From Methylophilaceae bacterium (lineage in GTDB: Bacteria > Pseudomonadota > Gammaproteobacteria > Burkholderiales > Methylophilaceae), in assembly GCA_026419515.1 (NCBI GenBank), contig JANZZG010000036.1, positions 1 through 54,606 on the forward strand: a stretch of 54,606 nt of DNA. Reading direction: 5' to 3'. The notes beneath the pieces were generated by a model, which saw only the letters and a list, made by a program, of their open reading frames with translations, was not told the DNA's origin and ran no database searches. Of this stretch, positions 27,253 through 37,128 are shown in pieces. Numbering within the stretch: the stretch's first letter is position 1; each line of letters starts with the position of its first letter. The position numbers were made by a program, and so were the translations under genes.

Positions 27253-28092
27253 ATGCAGCCTGGCGATCACAGCTATCTCATCAATGGTCGGCATGAGTCC
27301 TTAATAACGCCTTTCGATCGGGGACTGGCCTATGGAGACGGTGTATTCCGTACTTTGCCGGTCTATGCCGGTCAGCCCCATTGTTGGCTTCGCCATTACC
27401 GCCATCTGGAGGAGGACTGCAATGCCTTGGGGATCGTTTGTCCATCCGCAGCGTTGCTGCGTGAGGACATTACAAAGTTAGTAGATGAGAAAGAGGATGC
27501 CGTCGTCAAAATCATCATTACCCGAGGAGAAAGCGAGCGCGGTTACGCCGTGCCTCCTTTGGCCCAGCCGACGCGCATAGTCAGCAAGGCAGCATTACCT
27601 CGCTACCCGGAAAAATTTTTCAAAGAAGGTGTGGCCCTGCATCTATGTGAAATTCGTCTGGCACGGCAACCACGCTTGGCTGGCATCAAGCACCTCAATC
27701 GTCTGGAAAATGTACTGGCACGCATGGAATGGGTCGATCCTCAAATCGCGGATGGCTTGTTACTGGATGAAGATGGAATGGTGATCGAGTGTTGCATGAG
27801 CAATCTGTTCGTACGTTACGGGAATTTGTTGCTGACCCCTGATCTGTCTTTTTGTGGAGTGGCGGGTGTAACGCGGGAACGCATTCTGGAATTGGCTGGT
27901 CGTATGGACTTTGATACCCGAATCTGTCACCTTCGTTTGCCAGACTTGTTGAAGGCTGAAGAACTGTTGATTTGCAACAGCCTGTATGGAGCCTGGCAAG
28001 TGCGACGTTTGGTAGATCGTGTCTGGCCTCGGAGTACACTGGCGGCGCGTTTGCGCAGCTTATTGCGAGAAGACGATGCGCCTGTTGCTTAA
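27253..28092 (+). CDS. pabC: Aminodeoxychorismate lyase
   Basis: PLP enzyme that makes 4-aminobenzoate for folate. ATG 27253 gives 279 residues of the branched-chain-aminotransferase fold type IV: FDRGLAYGDGVFRTL, the PLP-binding K146 in GIKHLNRLENVLAR, and SNLFVRYGN-LLTPDLSFCGVAGVTR. The longer upstream reading overlaps fabF and is discarded. It sits between fabF and mltG as in E. coli. The end overlaps mltG by 17 nt. Confidence 0.94.
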   Translation: MQPGDHSYLINGRHESLITPFDRGLAYGDGVFRTLPVYAGQPHCWLRHYRHLEEDCNALGIVCPSAALLREDITKLVDEKEDAVVKIIITRGESERGYAVPPLAQPTRIVSKAALPRYPEKFFKEGVALHLCEIRLARQPRLAGIKHLNRLENVLARMEWVDPQIADGLLLDEDGMVIECCMSNLFVRYGNLLLTPDLSFCGVAGVTRERILELAGRMDFDTRICHLRLPDLLKAEELLICNSLYGAWQVRRLVDRVWPRSTLAARLRSLLREDDAPVA

Positions 28093-29077
28093 ATTGGGGA
28101 TTTTGCTCGGTGCGTTGGTGTCACTGGCCGCAGCCTGGCTGTGGCATTTTGCGCACACCCCTGTGCTGTCGGAAGCTTCAGCGTCTGTTACTTTTTCGGT
28201 AAAAGCGGGCAGTACGCTTCGTACCGTCTCTCGCCAGCTGGTAGAGGCAGGGATCTTGGAAGAACCCTGGAGTTTTTCCATCATGGCCAGGCTCATGGGA
28301 CGGGCTTCCGACCTAAAAGCGGGTAACTATTTGTTGGAGCCAGGCTTAACGCCTTACCGATTGCTCAAGATGCTGACCAATGGCGATGTGGCACAGCTTG
28401 GCATCACCTTCATCGAAGGTTGGACATTTCGCCAGTTTCGGGAGGCTTTGAACCGCCATGAGCACATCCAGCATTTGAGCATGCAGCTGTCGGACGAAGA
28501 GATATTGCGGCGCATCGGAGCTAGCGAACGTCATCCAGAAGGGTTGTTTTTCCCTGATACCTATTATTTTTCCAGCAACTTGAGCGACCTCGACATTTTG
28601 CAGCGCGCTTATCGGGCCATGCAGCAAAAGCTTGAGCAGGCATGGAAAACGCGGGCACCAGGACTGCCTTATAGCACGCCTTATCAGGCCTTGATCATGG
28701 CCTCCATCATCGAAAAAGAAACTGGCAAGCCAGAAGAGCGTCGGCGCATCGCGGGGGTTTTCGTCAACCGACTCAAGCGGGGGATGCGCTTGCAAACCGA
28801 TCCCACGGTCATCTATGGGTTGGGAAGCAATTTTGATGGCAACTTGCGCAAGCGCGACTTGCTGACCGATAACCCCTACAATACATACACACGCTCAGGC
28901 TTGCCCCCCACTCCGATCGCCATGCCCGGGCTGGGTGCCATCGAGGCGGCACTCAATCCGGATGTGGAAAGCGGGTACCTCTATTTCGTAGGGAAAGGGG
29001 ATGGAAGCCATGTGTTTTCACGCACATTGACCGAGCACAACCGTGCCGTGGCTCGATATCAACTGAAACGTTACTGA
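28076..29077 (+). CDS. mltG: Endolytic murein transglycosylase MltG
   Basis: Inner-membrane lytic transglycosylase that ends growing glycan strands. ATG 28076 gives 333 residues with an N-terminal membrane anchor (about 4-26), a LysM-like segment (SVKAGSTLRTVSRQLVEAGI) and the catalytic domain with Glu213 in MASIIEKETGKPEERRR, followed by NRLKRGMRLQTDPTVIYG. Overlaps pabC by 17 nt and tmk by one base (TGATG). Confidence 0.95.
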   Translation: MRLLLKLGILLGALVSLAAAWLWHFAHTPVLSEASASVTFSVKAGSTLRTVSRQLVEAGILEEPWSFSIMARLMGRASDLKAGNYLLEPGLTPYRLLKMLTNGDVAQLGITFIEGWTFRQFREALNRHEHIQHLSMQLSDEEILRRIGASERHPEGLFFPDTYYFSSNLSDLDILQRAYRAMQQKLEQAWKTRAPGLPYSTPYQALIMASIIEKETGKPEERRRIAGVFVNRLKRGMRLQTDPTVIYGLGSNFDGNLRKRDLLTDNPYNTYTRSGLPPTPIAMPGLGAIEAALNPDVESGYLYFVGKGDGSHVFSRTLTEHNRAVARYQLKRY

Positions 29078-29685
29078 TGCTCAAAGGAAAGTTCATTACG
29101 TTGGAGGGCGTCGATGGTGCGGGCAAGAGCACCCATATCCCGTTTATCGCAAAGCTGATCCGATCGCGGGGGGTAGAGCTCGTATTGACACGGGAGCCAG
29201 GTGGCACTGCCGTGGGGGAGCAGCTGCGTGATCTATTGCTGCGAGAGCACATGTCGCCGGAAACAGAGACGCTGGTCATGTTTGCGGCCCGATGCGAGCA
29301 TCTCAAACAGGTCATTTGCCCTGCTTTGGAACGGGGATGTTGGGTACTTTCGGATCGCTTCACCGATGCCAGCTTTGCCTATCAGCATGGCGGGCGTGGT
29401 GTAAGTCAGCAGAAAATCGAGATTCTGGAGCAATGGGTGCAAGAGGGTCTGCAACCCGATTTGACCCTGTTGTTCGACGTTCCGGTGGATGTCTGTCGTG
29501 CCCGTTTGAATGAGAGCCGCGATCCCGACCGCTTCGAGCGAGAAAATCAGACATTTTTCGAGCGTGTTCGTCATGCCTATTTGCAGCGCGCACGTGATTT
29601 TCCACCACGGATACGCGTAATCGATGCCAATCGCCCTTTGGATGAAATTCATAAAGAACTTGAAGAAATAATTTTATCTATATGA
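29077..29685 (+). CDS. tmk: Thymidylate kinase
   Basis: Phosphorylates dTMP to dTDP. The 202-residue product has P-loop EGVDGAGKSTH (10-20), the DRF/Y motif in VLSDRFTDASFAYQHGGRG and a lid with RDPDRFERE. Translationally coupled to mltG (1-nt overlap) and holB (4-nt overlap). The context is the conserved mltG-tmk-holB order of proteobacteria. Confidence 0.97.
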   Translation: MLKGKFITLEGVDGAGKSTHIPFIAKLIRSRGVELVLTREPGGTAVGEQLRDLLLREHMSPETETLVMFAARCEHLKQVICPALERGCWVLSDRFTDASFAYQHGGRGVSQQKIEILEQWVQEGLQPDLTLLFDVPVDVCRARLNESRDPDRFERENQTFFERVRHAYLQRARDFPPRIRVIDANRPLDEIHKELEEIILSI

Positions 29686-30710
29686 ATTTACAGCCATGGC
29701 ATGAGGCGGTCTGGAAAGCAATCGAACCGTTACGTCACAGGCTGCCGCACGCACTTTTGCTGTATGGCCGCCCCGGTATAGGCAAGCTTGCCTTTGCGCG
29801 AGCATTCGCTTTCTCGTTGTTGTGCGAATCCCCCGTAACGGGTGGATATGCCTGTGGTGTTTGTCCGAGTTGCAACTGGTTGCAACAAGGCAACCACCCC
29901 GACTTTCGCTTGGTACAGCCGCTCGATGTCCATGGAGAGAACGGAGTGGTAAACTCGGAGGACATGCAAGCCGCTTCAGACACGCAAAAGTCTCGCTTCA
30001 TCAATATTCATCAAGTGCGTGAGTTGGGAGACGTCATCGGCTTGACGACGCATCGCCAAGGCTTGCGTGTCGTGATACTGGCGCCCGCCGAAAGTCTCAA
30101 CGTCAGCGCAGCCAATGCAGTCCTGAAAATGCTCGAAGAGCCCCCTCAAGCGACGCTATTCATTCTTGTGAGCCATCAATTACAGCGGGTTCTCCCCACG
30201 ATCCGAAGCCGCTGCATCAAGATTGCCATGCCTGCTCCGATGCGTTCGGTGGCAGAATCGTGGCTCATGTCGCAAGGTGTTCCCAACCCAGGGGCCGTAC
30301 TCGCATTCTACGGTGGTTCCCCATTGCAAGCACTGGATACGGGCCATGGGATCGGCTTGGAAGAGGTGCATCGATTTTGTCTCATGCTTGGCCAAGGCAG
30401 GCAACTCGATCCGTTCGAAATATCGGCGTGGTGGGGGAAGGGCCGTTTTGCCGAAGCCCTCCTAGTGTTGCAGAAATGGTGCTACGACCTACTGGCGATC
30501 AAACTTGCTGCGCATATACGTTATTTGCCAGCGTATCGTGCCCCTTTGCAAGTCCTGGCCAAAAGCGTAGACTTGACAAAGCTTTTGGAGTTTCAGCGCA
30601 AGCTCGTAGAAGCCAGAGCACAGGCCATGCATCCGGTGAATGCAGAACTGCAACTGGAATCTTTGCTGATTGAATATACCCAGATATTCCCGAGCACTAC
30701 GCTTACATGA
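29682..30710 (+). CDS. holB: DNA polymerase III subunit delta prime
   Basis: Clamp-loader stator, 342 residues. It shows AAA+ architecture with a degenerate P-loop (LLYGRPGIGKLAFARAFA), a zinc-binding Cys set (YACGVCPSCNWLQQGNHPDF), and IIRSRC-like IRSRCIKIAMP. The loss of Thr in the P-loop fits delta prime, which does not hydrolyse ATP. It starts in the tmk stop and overlaps the pilZ start by 4 nt. Confidence 0.95.
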   Translation: MNLQPWHEAVWKAIEPLRHRLPHALLLYGRPGIGKLAFARAFAFSLLCESPVTGGYACGVCPSCNWLQQGNHPDFRLVQPLDVHGENGVVNSEDMQAASDTQKSRFINIHQVRELGDVIGLTTHRQGLRVVILAPAESLNVSAANAVLKMLEEPPQATLFILVSHQLQRVLPTIRSRCIKIAMPAPMRSVAESWLMSQGVPNPGAVLAFYGGSPLQALDTGHGIGLEEVHRFCLMLGQGRQLDPFEISAWWGKGRFAEALLVLQKWCYDLLAIKLAAHIRYLPAYRAPLQVLAKSVDLTKLLEFQRKLVEARAQAMHPVNAELQLESLLIEYTQIFPSTTLT

Positions 30711-31087
30711 GTGAACAGCAAAAACAGGACAACCCCGTAACTTCCTCGGCGCCCAAGCCTAGCGTACTATCGCTCTCCATCAAAGAAAAGAGCGCCTTAT
30801 ATGCGGCTTATATGCCTTTTGTGAAGGGAGGCGGGCTGTTCATTCCAACCAATCGCACTTATAAGTTGGGTGACGAGGTATTCATGCTGCTTTCTTTGTT
30901 GGATGACCCCGTCAAGCTCAAAGTCGCAGGACGCGTGGTCTGGATTACTCCCGTGACCCAAGGGGGACGCCCTCAGGGCATAGGTGTACAATTCAGTGAG
31001 AAAGATGGCGGCGTCGAAGTGCGCAACAAAATCGAAGGGTTACTCGGAGGCGCCTCCAAGTCGTCACGTCCCACCCACACGATGTAG
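30707..31087 (+). CDS. pilZ: PilZ-domain protein (type IV pilus PilZ type)
   Basis: A 126-residue single PilZ domain. Position between holB and tatD is the same as that of the founding pilZ of Pseudomonas (PA2960), needed for type IV pilus assembly. The N-terminal part reads AAYMPFVKGGGLFIPT, and the RxxxR and D/NxSxxG motifs of c-di-GMP-binding PilZ domains are absent, so direct c-di-GMP binding is unlikely. The rest (VWITPVTQGGRPQGIGVQF) matches the family. Overlaps holB by 4 nt. Confidence 0.9.
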   Translation: MSEQQKQDNPVTSSAPKPSVLSLSIKEKSALYAAYMPFVKGGGLFIPTNRTYKLGDEVFMLLSLLDDPVKLKVAGRVVWITPVTQGGRPQGIGVQFSEKDGGVEVRNKIEGLLGGASKSSRPTHTM

Positions 31088-31112
31088 TTTTGGGGCGATT
31101 TTCAAGCTCACC

Positions 31113-31889
31113 ATGTTCGTCGATTCGCATTGCCACCTCGACTTTCCAGAATTTGCATCTGATTTTGAGGAAACACTGGCCTCGATGCGTTCCCACGCTG
31201 TGGAGTATGGCCTATGTGTATGCGTCAACCTGCGTGACTTCCCCAAAATGCTGGCCGTCATGGAGAATCACGGCAACTTGTTTGCCACGGTAGGCATCCA
31301 TCCAGACTACGAAAACGAGAATGCCACTTCAGTAGAAGAACTGGTTCGCCTGGCCAGTCACCCCAAAGTGGTCGGTATCGGGGAAACCGGGCTGGATTAC
31401 TACCGCCTGCAAGGGGATTTGGAGTGGCAACGCGAACGGTTCCGTATTCACATACGCGCAGCCGTTGACGCCGGGCTACCCCTGATCATCCACAGCCGGG
31501 AGGCAGCCGCCGATACCTTACGCATCCTGCAGGAAGAAGGCGCCCAGCGGGTGGGGGGCGTGATGCATTGTTTCACCGAAACCTGGGAAGTGGCGCAGGC
31601 AGCCATGGACCTAGGCTTCTATATTTCCTTCTCGGGGATCGTGACTTTCAAGAATGCCACCGCACTCAAGACGGTCGCCCAAAAAGTGCCCCTAGACCGC
31701 ATGCTGATCGAAACCGATGCCCCCTATCTGGCCCCTGTACCTCATCGTGGCCAACGTAACCAACCGGCTTATGTGAAATACGTCGCCGAGGAGATCGCTC
31801 GTCTGCGCGGCATTTCTCCGGAAGCAGTGGGGGAAGCCACCAGTACCAATTTCTTCCGCCTATTCAAACGAGCTCGACCATGCAGCTAA
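31113..31889 (+). CDS. tatD: TatD-family metal-dependent deoxyribonuclease
   Basis: Metal-dependent hydrolase, probably a 3'-5' exonuclease acting on damaged DNA. ATG 31113 gives 258 residues with the metal-binding HxH (VDSHCHLDF, H5 and H7), VGIGETGLDYYR, LIIHSREAAADTLRIL, GVMHCFTET and ETDAPYLAPVPHRG. The longer open frame upstream overlaps pilZ and is dropped. The end overlaps the next gene by 10 nt. The order holB-pilZ-tatD is conserved. Confidence 0.94.
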   Translation: MFVDSHCHLDFPEFASDFEETLASMRSHAVEYGLCVCVNLRDFPKMLAVMENHGNLFATVGIHPDYENENATSVEELVRLASHPKVVGIGETGLDYYRLQGDLEWQRERFRIHIRAAVDAGLPLIIHSREAAADTLRILQEEGAQRVGGVMHCFTETWEVAQAAMDLGFYISFSGIVTFKNATALKTVAQKVPLDRMLIETDAPYLAPVPHRGQRNQPAYVKYVAEEIARLRGISPEAVGEATSTNFFRLFKRARPCS

Positions 31890-32644
31890 TCGTCCTTGGT
31901 GTGGGGTCGAGTGCTGGCACGCCAGTGATTGGCTGTGATTGCACTACGTGTACTTCGCCCAACCCCCGCAACAAGCGATCACGTAGCTCCGTGGCGATCG
32001 AGATGGACACGGGTGAAGTGATTCTGATCGACACGAGCCCTGATTTGCGTACGCAAGCTTTGCGCGAGAATTTGCGTAGAGTGGATGCCGTGCTTTATAC
32101 CCATGTTCATGCCGACCATCTCAATGGAATAGATGATCTGCGTGCGTTCTGCCAGATTGGTCGCAAACAGATTCCCGTATACGGGAACCAAGCTACCATC
32201 GACAACATTCGGGCTCGGTTCGATTATGCGTTGCGTGACCCAGGGCCAGAATGGGACATTCCCGTATTACGGGCACATGTGGTGGAAAGTCCATTCGAAA
32301 TCTGTGGCGAAACCGTCACGCCCATTCCGATCGAGCATGGTCACTCCACCATCTTGGGGTGGCGTATCCGAAATTTTGCTTACCTGACCGATGTTTCCGG
32401 GATTCCTGCCTCATCGCTCGATCTTCTGCAGGGGCTCGAATTACTGATGCTGGACTGTTTACGCTATACCCCCCACCATGGTCATATCAATGTGAAACAA
32501 AGCATCGAATATGCGGGTCTCATCGGCGCCCGCATTACTTATCTCATCCACATGACTCACGAACTGGAGTACGAGTCTTTGAAAAAACAGCTTCCCGCAA
32601 ACATCCACGTCGGCTATGACGGCCTAAGGATCAGGCTGGCGTGA
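31880..32644 (+). CDS. PhnP-like metallo-beta-lactamase-fold phosphodiesterase
   Basis: A 254-residue MBL hydrolase with the metal motif THVHADH (H75, H77, D79, H80). The N-terminal GCDCTTC (C19, C21, C24) and a C-terminal His in LIHMTHELE correspond to the extra structural zinc site of E. coli PhnP, a cyclic-phosphate phosphodiesterase. There are no phosphonate genes here, so the substrate is open; a general phosphodiester or nucleotide role is likely. Translationally coupled to tatD by a 10-nt overlap. Confidence 0.82.
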   Translation: MQLIVLGVGSSAGTPVIGCDCTTCTSPNPRNKRSRSSVAIEMDTGEVILIDTSPDLRTQALRENLRRVDAVLYTHVHADHLNGIDDLRAFCQIGRKQIPVYGNQATIDNIRARFDYALRDPGPEWDIPVLRAHVVESPFEICGETVTPIPIEHGHSTILGWRIRNFAYLTDVSGIPASSLDLLQGLELLMLDCLRYTPHHGHINVKQSIEYAGLIGARITYLIHMTHELEYESLKKQLPANIHVGYDGLRIRLA

Positions 32645-32695
32645 TAGTTGAGCGAATGGAATAATATATGTCTGATTTCGAGAGGAGATGAACGG

Positions 32696-33088
32696 ATGGA
32701 TTTCAACAAACTGATAGCGACTGTTTGTGTCACGTTGCTCACACTCCCGACCCCGTCGTTCACCGTAGCTGCTGACAAGCTTACGAAGCCTTCCACAAAG
32801 AAAATCAGGACGTTTAGTGAAGAGGAATTTTTGCGCCTGTTCAGTCACAAATCGCGTAAACAAGTTTCCGACGTGCTCGGCAAGCCTTTGCGCATTGGTC
32901 AGTCCACCCGACCCTCGAGGGTCGAAGACACCATCGGTCGTCCTTTGAAAGGGGGCAAGAATGTCAGTGTCGAGATGTGGTACTACGAAAACCTCGTACG
33001 CTATGACCCCAAGCACACTTACAAGACCGTGGAGCTTACTTTCGTGAACGACCGTTGCATGAACATCACTTATTTCAATACCAAGTAA
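32696..33088 (+). CDS. Exported BamE/SmpA-like small protein
   Basis: Unrecognised 130-residue protein with a signal peptide (MDFNKLIATVCVTLLTL, probable cleavage after VAA at about 26). The mature part has the pattern KQVSDVLGKPLRIGQ, MWYYENL, VELTFVNDRCMNI, which resembles the BamE/SmpA beta-alpha fold (V-x3-LG-P, W-Y, LTF). No lipobox Cys is present, so it would be soluble in the periplasm rather than an outer-membrane lipoprotein. A good AGAGGAGA site 7 nt before ATG 32696 sets the start. It follows the PhnP-like gene and converges on pgi. Confidence 0.65.
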   Translation: MDFNKLIATVCVTLLTLPTPSFTVAADKLTKPSTKKIRTFSEEEFLRLFSHKSRKQVSDVLGKPLRIGQSTRPSRVEDTIGRPLKGGKNVSVEMWYYENLVRYDPKHTYKTVELTFVNDRCMNITYFNTK

Positions 33089-33129
33089 TCACTCTCCTCT
33101 GACATGCTTTAATGGCCGAAAAAGTGACG

Positions 33130-34788
33130 CTAAGCAGAAAAGGTGCCTTGGCAGCGTTGCTTGTAATAATTGATCAACCCATTGGTCGAACTATCGTAAT
33201 CGCCAACGGGCGCAGGCCCGGCCAGTTTGGGCAAGATGGATGAGGCCAGCTGCTTGCCCAGTTCCACACCCCACTGGTCAAAGGAATTGATTCCCCAAAT
33301 GATGCCCTGGACGAAAATCTTGTGCTCGTAAAGGGCGATGAGAGAACCCAGTGTTTTGGGGTCCAGAATGTCAAACAAGATGGAATTGGTCGGACGGTTG
33401 CCGAGAAAAATTTTGTGAGGCAGCAAAGATTCGAGCGCCTCACCCTGCATTCCAGCCGCTTGCAGTTCGGCACGGGCTTCATCTTCTGTTTTGCCTTGCA
33501 TCAGTGCTTGGGTTTGGGCGAGGAAATTGGCAAATAGAATTTGATGATGTTCTCCGACGGGATAATGTGTTCGGATCGGCATCAAAAAATCACAGGGCAC
33601 CATTTTGGTCCCTTGGTGTATCAATTGATAGAAAGCATGTTGTCCATTGGTCCCCGGCTCACCCCAGATGATGGGGCCCGTGGAATAATCCGTCTGCTTG
33701 CCCTCTCGGTCGACGAATTTCCCATTGCTTTCCATGTCGCCTTGCTGAAAATAGGCAGGGAAACGTGACAGCAGTTGGTCATAAGGTAGGATCGCATGCG
33801 TCTGGGCACCGAAGAAATTGTTGTACCAAATTCCCAGCAACCCCATGACAACGGGCATGTTCTTTTGCAAAGGAGCAGTGCGGAAATGAATATCCATCTC
33901 GTGACCGCCCTGTAACATCGCTTCGAAGTTGTCCATGCCGATGTAGAGTGCGATCGACAAACCAATCGCAGACCACAGGGAGTAACGGCCACCCACCCAA
34001 TCCCAAAATTCGAACATGTTGGCTGTATCAATCCCGAATTTGGCGACTTCGGCCGCATTGGTAGAAATGGCGACGAAATGTTTGGCGATATGGATCTCGT
34101 CTTTGGCTGCAGCCAAAAACCATTTACGTGCCGAGCGCGCATTGGTGAGCGTCTCTTGCGTGGTGAATGTCTTGGATGCGACGATGAACAGTGTGGTTTC
34201 AGGGTTGCAGTTTTCCAAAGTGAGTGCCAAATGGGCTCCATCCACGTTGGAAACAAAATGCACTTGAAGCCCTGGTTTGGCATATGGCTTGAGCGCAGTA
34301 CATGCCATGAGGGGGCCTAAGTCGGAACCCCCGATGCCGATGTTGACGACGTCGGTAATGGGCTTACCGGTATAGCCTTTCCATTCACCGTTTCGTACAC
34401 GTTCCGAAAAACTACGCATTTGCCCAAGCACACGGTTCACGTCGGGCATGACGTCCTTGCCGTCCACCAGTACTGGCTGATTGGATCGGTTTCGCAAGGC
34501 CGTATGAAGCACGGCACGGTTTTCGGTGAAATTGATTTTTTCGCCTCTGAACATGCGTTCGCGCCATTCTTCTACCTGCCGTTCACGTGCCAGGCGTAGG
34601 AGCAATTCCAGCGTGTCCTCAGTAATCAGATTTTTCGAAAAGTCGAGCAATATATCATTGAACCTGATAGAAAATTTTTCGAAACGTCGAGGATCCTGGC
34701 GAAACAGGTCACGCATGTGAAGCGAAGCGATTTTTTGTTGATGTTGTGATAACTCTTGCCAAATGGTCGATTGGGTCAGATTCGACAT
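33130..34788 (-). CDS. pgi: Glucose-6-phosphate isomerase
   Basis: Interconverts glucose-6-phosphate and fructose-6-phosphate. The 552 residues include [62 protein letters not shown] and [14 protein letters not shown], all diagnostic, with the usual full length of the bacterial-eukaryotic PGI superfamily. It lies 16 nt downstream of glgB on the same strand, linking glycogen turnover to glycolysis. Confidence 0.97.
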   Translation of the reverse strand: MSNLTQSTIWQELSQHQQKIASLHMRDLFRQDPRRFEKFSIRFNDILLDFSKNLITEDTLELLLRLARERQVEEWRERMFRGEKINFTENRAVLHTALRNRSNQPVLVDGKDVMPDVNRVLGQMRSFSERVRNGEWKGYTGKPITDVVNIGIGGSDLGPLMACTALKPYAKPGLQVHFVSNVDGAHLALTLENCNPETTLFIVASKTFTTQETLTNARSARKWFLAAAKDEIHIAKHFVAISTNAAEVAKFGIDTANMFEFWDWVGGRYSLWSAIGLSIALYIGMDNFEAMLQGGHEMDIHFRTAPLQKNMPVVMGLLGIWYNNFFGAQTHAILPYDQLLSRFPAYFQQGDMESNGKFVDREGKQTDYSTGPIIWGEPGTNGQHAFYQLIHQGTKMVPCDFLMPIRTHYPVGEHHQILFANFLAQTQALMQGKTEDEARAELQAAGMQGEALESLLPHKIFLGNRPTNSILFDILDPKTLGSLIALYEHKIFVQGIIWGINSFDQWGVELGKQLASSILPKLAGPAPVGDYDSSTNGLINYYKQRCQGTFSA

Positions 34789-34804
34789 AGCGTTGTTCCT
34801 TCCA

Positions 34805-36982
34805 TCAGTCTCTTTTCAAGATAATACCCGCAAGCGGCGGAAGTGTCAGGACCATGGAATGGGGGTACCCCATCCAGGATATGTCTTCCGCATCGACACT
34901 TCCACTGTTTCCAGTATCGCTACCCCCATACAAGGCAGCATTGCTATTCAGGATTTCACGGTATTTTCCACCATGAGGGACACCGATACGATAACCTTCT
35001 CGCTGCACGGGGGTAAAGTTGAGTGCCACCACCACATAACTACCATCACGTGCCCGGCGCTGGTAAAGAATGACAGATTGGTCGGCATCATGGCAGTCGA
35101 TCCAAGCGAAGCCTTCTTGTGAAAAATCGAGGTCATGAAGTGCAGGAACGTCCCGATATAAACGATTGAGATCACGCACCAATGCTTGGACCCCACGGTG
35201 CCAGTGGACATCCAGCAGATGCCACTCCAGCGAACCATTGACGGACCATTCGCGCCCTTGCCCGAATTCGTTACCCATGAAATTCAACTTCTTGCCTGGA
35301 TAGGTCATTTGATACGTCAGCAACAGGCGCAGGTTAGCGAATTTCTGCCAGGCATCCCCCGGCATCTTGTCGAGCAAGGAACGCTTGCCATGCACGACTT
35401 CATCATGTGAGAAAGGCAGTACGAAGTTTTCGCTGTAGGCATAGAGCTGGCCGAACGTCAGCTGATCATGGTGGTAACGCCGATATATGGGATCATGCTT
35501 CATGTAAGCCAACGTATCGTGCATCCATCCCATGTTCCATTTCATGGAAAACCCCAGTCCTCCGAGATAGACGGGGCGCGAGATCATCGGCCAGGCCGTA
35601 GATTCTTCTGCGATGGTCAATGCGCCCGGAAATTCCTCGTGTACCATGATGTTGAGCTGCTTGAGAAATTCGATGGCCTCCAAATTTTCACGTCCGCCAT
35701 ATCGGTTGGGCAACCATTCGCCAGGTTTTCTGGAGTAATCCAGATAAAGCATGGAAGCCACCGCATCGACACGCAAGCCATCGAGGTGAAATTCATGCAG
35801 CCAGTAATGGGCGTTCGCTAGCAGAAAGTTACGTACTTCATTGCGGCCATAATTGAAAATCAAAGTCCCCCAGTCCTGGTGTTCCCCCAACCGAGGATCC
35901 TCATGTTCGTACAATGCCGTTCCATCGAAGCGTGCCAAGGCCCAGCTATCCTTGGGGAAATGCGCAGGAACCCAATCCAGAATGACGCCGATCCCTGCGC
36001 GATGGCAGGTATCGACGAACGAGCGAAAATCATCCGGGGTGCCATAGCGACTGGTCACTCCGAAATAACCGGTCGTCTGGTACCCCCAGGATTCGTCCAG
36101 GGGATGTTCGCTGATTGGCATCAGCTCGATATGGGTGTAGCCCATTTCTTTGACATAGGGAACCAGTGTCTGCGCAAGCTCTCCATAGCTCAAAAAGCGG
36201 TTGTGGTCACCCCGTCGCCAGGAGCCGAGATGTACTTCATAGATATTGAACGGCGCGTGCAACCAATCAGCCTTGGCACGATTCCTCATCCATTCTTGAT
36301 CATGCCAGGTGAAGCGTGATGGCCCAACCACACGCGCAGCCGTCCCGGGGCGTCGTTCGAAACCAAAGCCATAAGGATCCGTCTTGACCAAAATGTGCCC
36401 ACTGTGGCGGTTACGAATCTCGAACTTGTATAGAGCGTTTTCATCAATTCCCGGGATGAAAATTTCCCATACCCCGCTCGATCCATGCACACGCATCGGG
36501 TGGATACGTCCATCCCATCGATTGAAATCGCCGATCACGCTCACGCGCTCCGCATTCGGGGCCCAAACGGCAAAGCGCGTGCCGCGCACGCCGCAGTGTT
36601 CCACCACGTGCGCCCCCAGCATTCTGTAGGCTTGAAGCAACCTGCCCTCATTGAACAGGTAAAGATCATGGTCGGACAGCATGGGGGGGAAAGTGTAGGG
36701 ATCGTGGCGCTCGAACACCTGATTGTCCTGCTCCCATTTGAGCAGACAGGGGGATTCCAGCTTGCGCGAGGATTGCAGCGTGTATAGACCATGCGGATGG
36801 TCACGGGATAGAGCTTCCCAGTTGCCAGCCACTTTAGCCCACACGCATCTCGCATCAGGTAAAAAACAGCGCAATACCCATTTCCCTTGGCTTTCGTGGA
36901 CGCCCAAATAAGCAAAGGGATCGTGATGCCGTGCTGCCAGAATGCGCTCGAGTTGAGTATCCGTGGTGGATTTGGTAACCAT
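34805..36982 (-). CDS. glgB: 1,4-alpha-glucan branching enzyme
   Basis: Forms alpha-1,6 branches in glycogen. ATG 36982 gives 725 residues: an N-terminal domain ([11 protein letters not shown]), CBM48 (about 130-220, [19 protein letters not shown]), a GH13 barrel and a C-terminal beta domain. Catalytic residues are D406 ([13 protein letters not shown]), E459 (TIAEESTAW) and D527 ([11 protein letters not shown]), one more than E. coli D405, E458 and D526. A weak AAGG precedes the start; the longer open frame upstream runs into the divergent promoter region and lacks homology. It is divergent from glgC and leads into pgi. Confidence 0.95.
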   Translation of the reverse strand: MVTKSTTDTQLERILAARHHDPFAYLGVHESQGKWVLRCFLPDARCVWAKVAGNWEALSRDHPHGLYTLQSSRKLESPCLLKWEQDNQVFERHDPYTFPPMLSDHDLYLFNEGRLLQAYRMLGAHVVEHCGVRGTRFAVWAPNAERVSVIGDFNRWDGRIHPMRVHGSSGVWEIFIPGIDENALYKFEIRNRHSGHILVKTDPYGFGFERRPGTAARVVGPSRFTWHDQEWMRNRAKADWLHAPFNIYEVHLGSWRRGDHNRFLSYGELAQTLVPYVKEMGYTHIELMPISEHPLDESWGYQTTGYFGVTSRYGTPDDFRSFVDTCHRAGIGVILDWVPAHFPKDSWALARFDGTALYEHEDPRLGEHQDWGTLIFNYGRNEVRNFLLANAHYWLHEFHLDGLRVDAVASMLYLDYSRKPGEWLPNRYGGRENLEAIEFLKQLNIMVHEEFPGALTIAEESTAWPMISRPVYLGGLGFSMKWNMGWMHDTLAYMKHDPIYRRYHHDQLTFGQLYAYSENFVLPFSHDEVVHGKRSLLDKMPGDAWQKFANLRLLLTYQMTYPGKKLNFMGNEFGQGREWSVNGSLEWHLLDVHWHRGVQALVRDLNRLYRDVPALHDLDFSQEGFAWIDCHDADQSVILYQRRARDGSYVVVALNFTPVQREGYRIGVPHGGKYREILNSNAALYGGSDTGNSGSVDAEDISWMGYPHSMVLTLPPLAGIILKRD

Positions 36983-37023
36983 TTGCCTTAAGATTACGAA
37001 ATAGTGAAGCGCTGGACTGTTTA

Positions 37024-37053
37024 TTGGTTTTATGTTTCCAATCTGTCTATAAT
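37024..37053 (+). promoter_or_regulatory. Probable glgC promoter
   Basis: A perfect TATAAT at 37048-37053 with TTGGTT at 37024-37029 (18-nt spacer) in the divergent glgB-glgC gap, 75 nt before the glgC ATG. The -35 match is partial. No clear promoter for glgB was found in the same gap. Confidence 0.55.
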
Positions 37054-37128
37054 CGTCACGAGCTTTTTGTCTTTGGGTTAATACCCTGGGCGCGCAAGCA
37101 GTGAAACTATAAATCAGGAGAAGCAAAA

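Noticed and set aside
30707-31087. c-di-GMP receptor
   Set aside because: RxxxR and D/NxSxxG motifs are missing.
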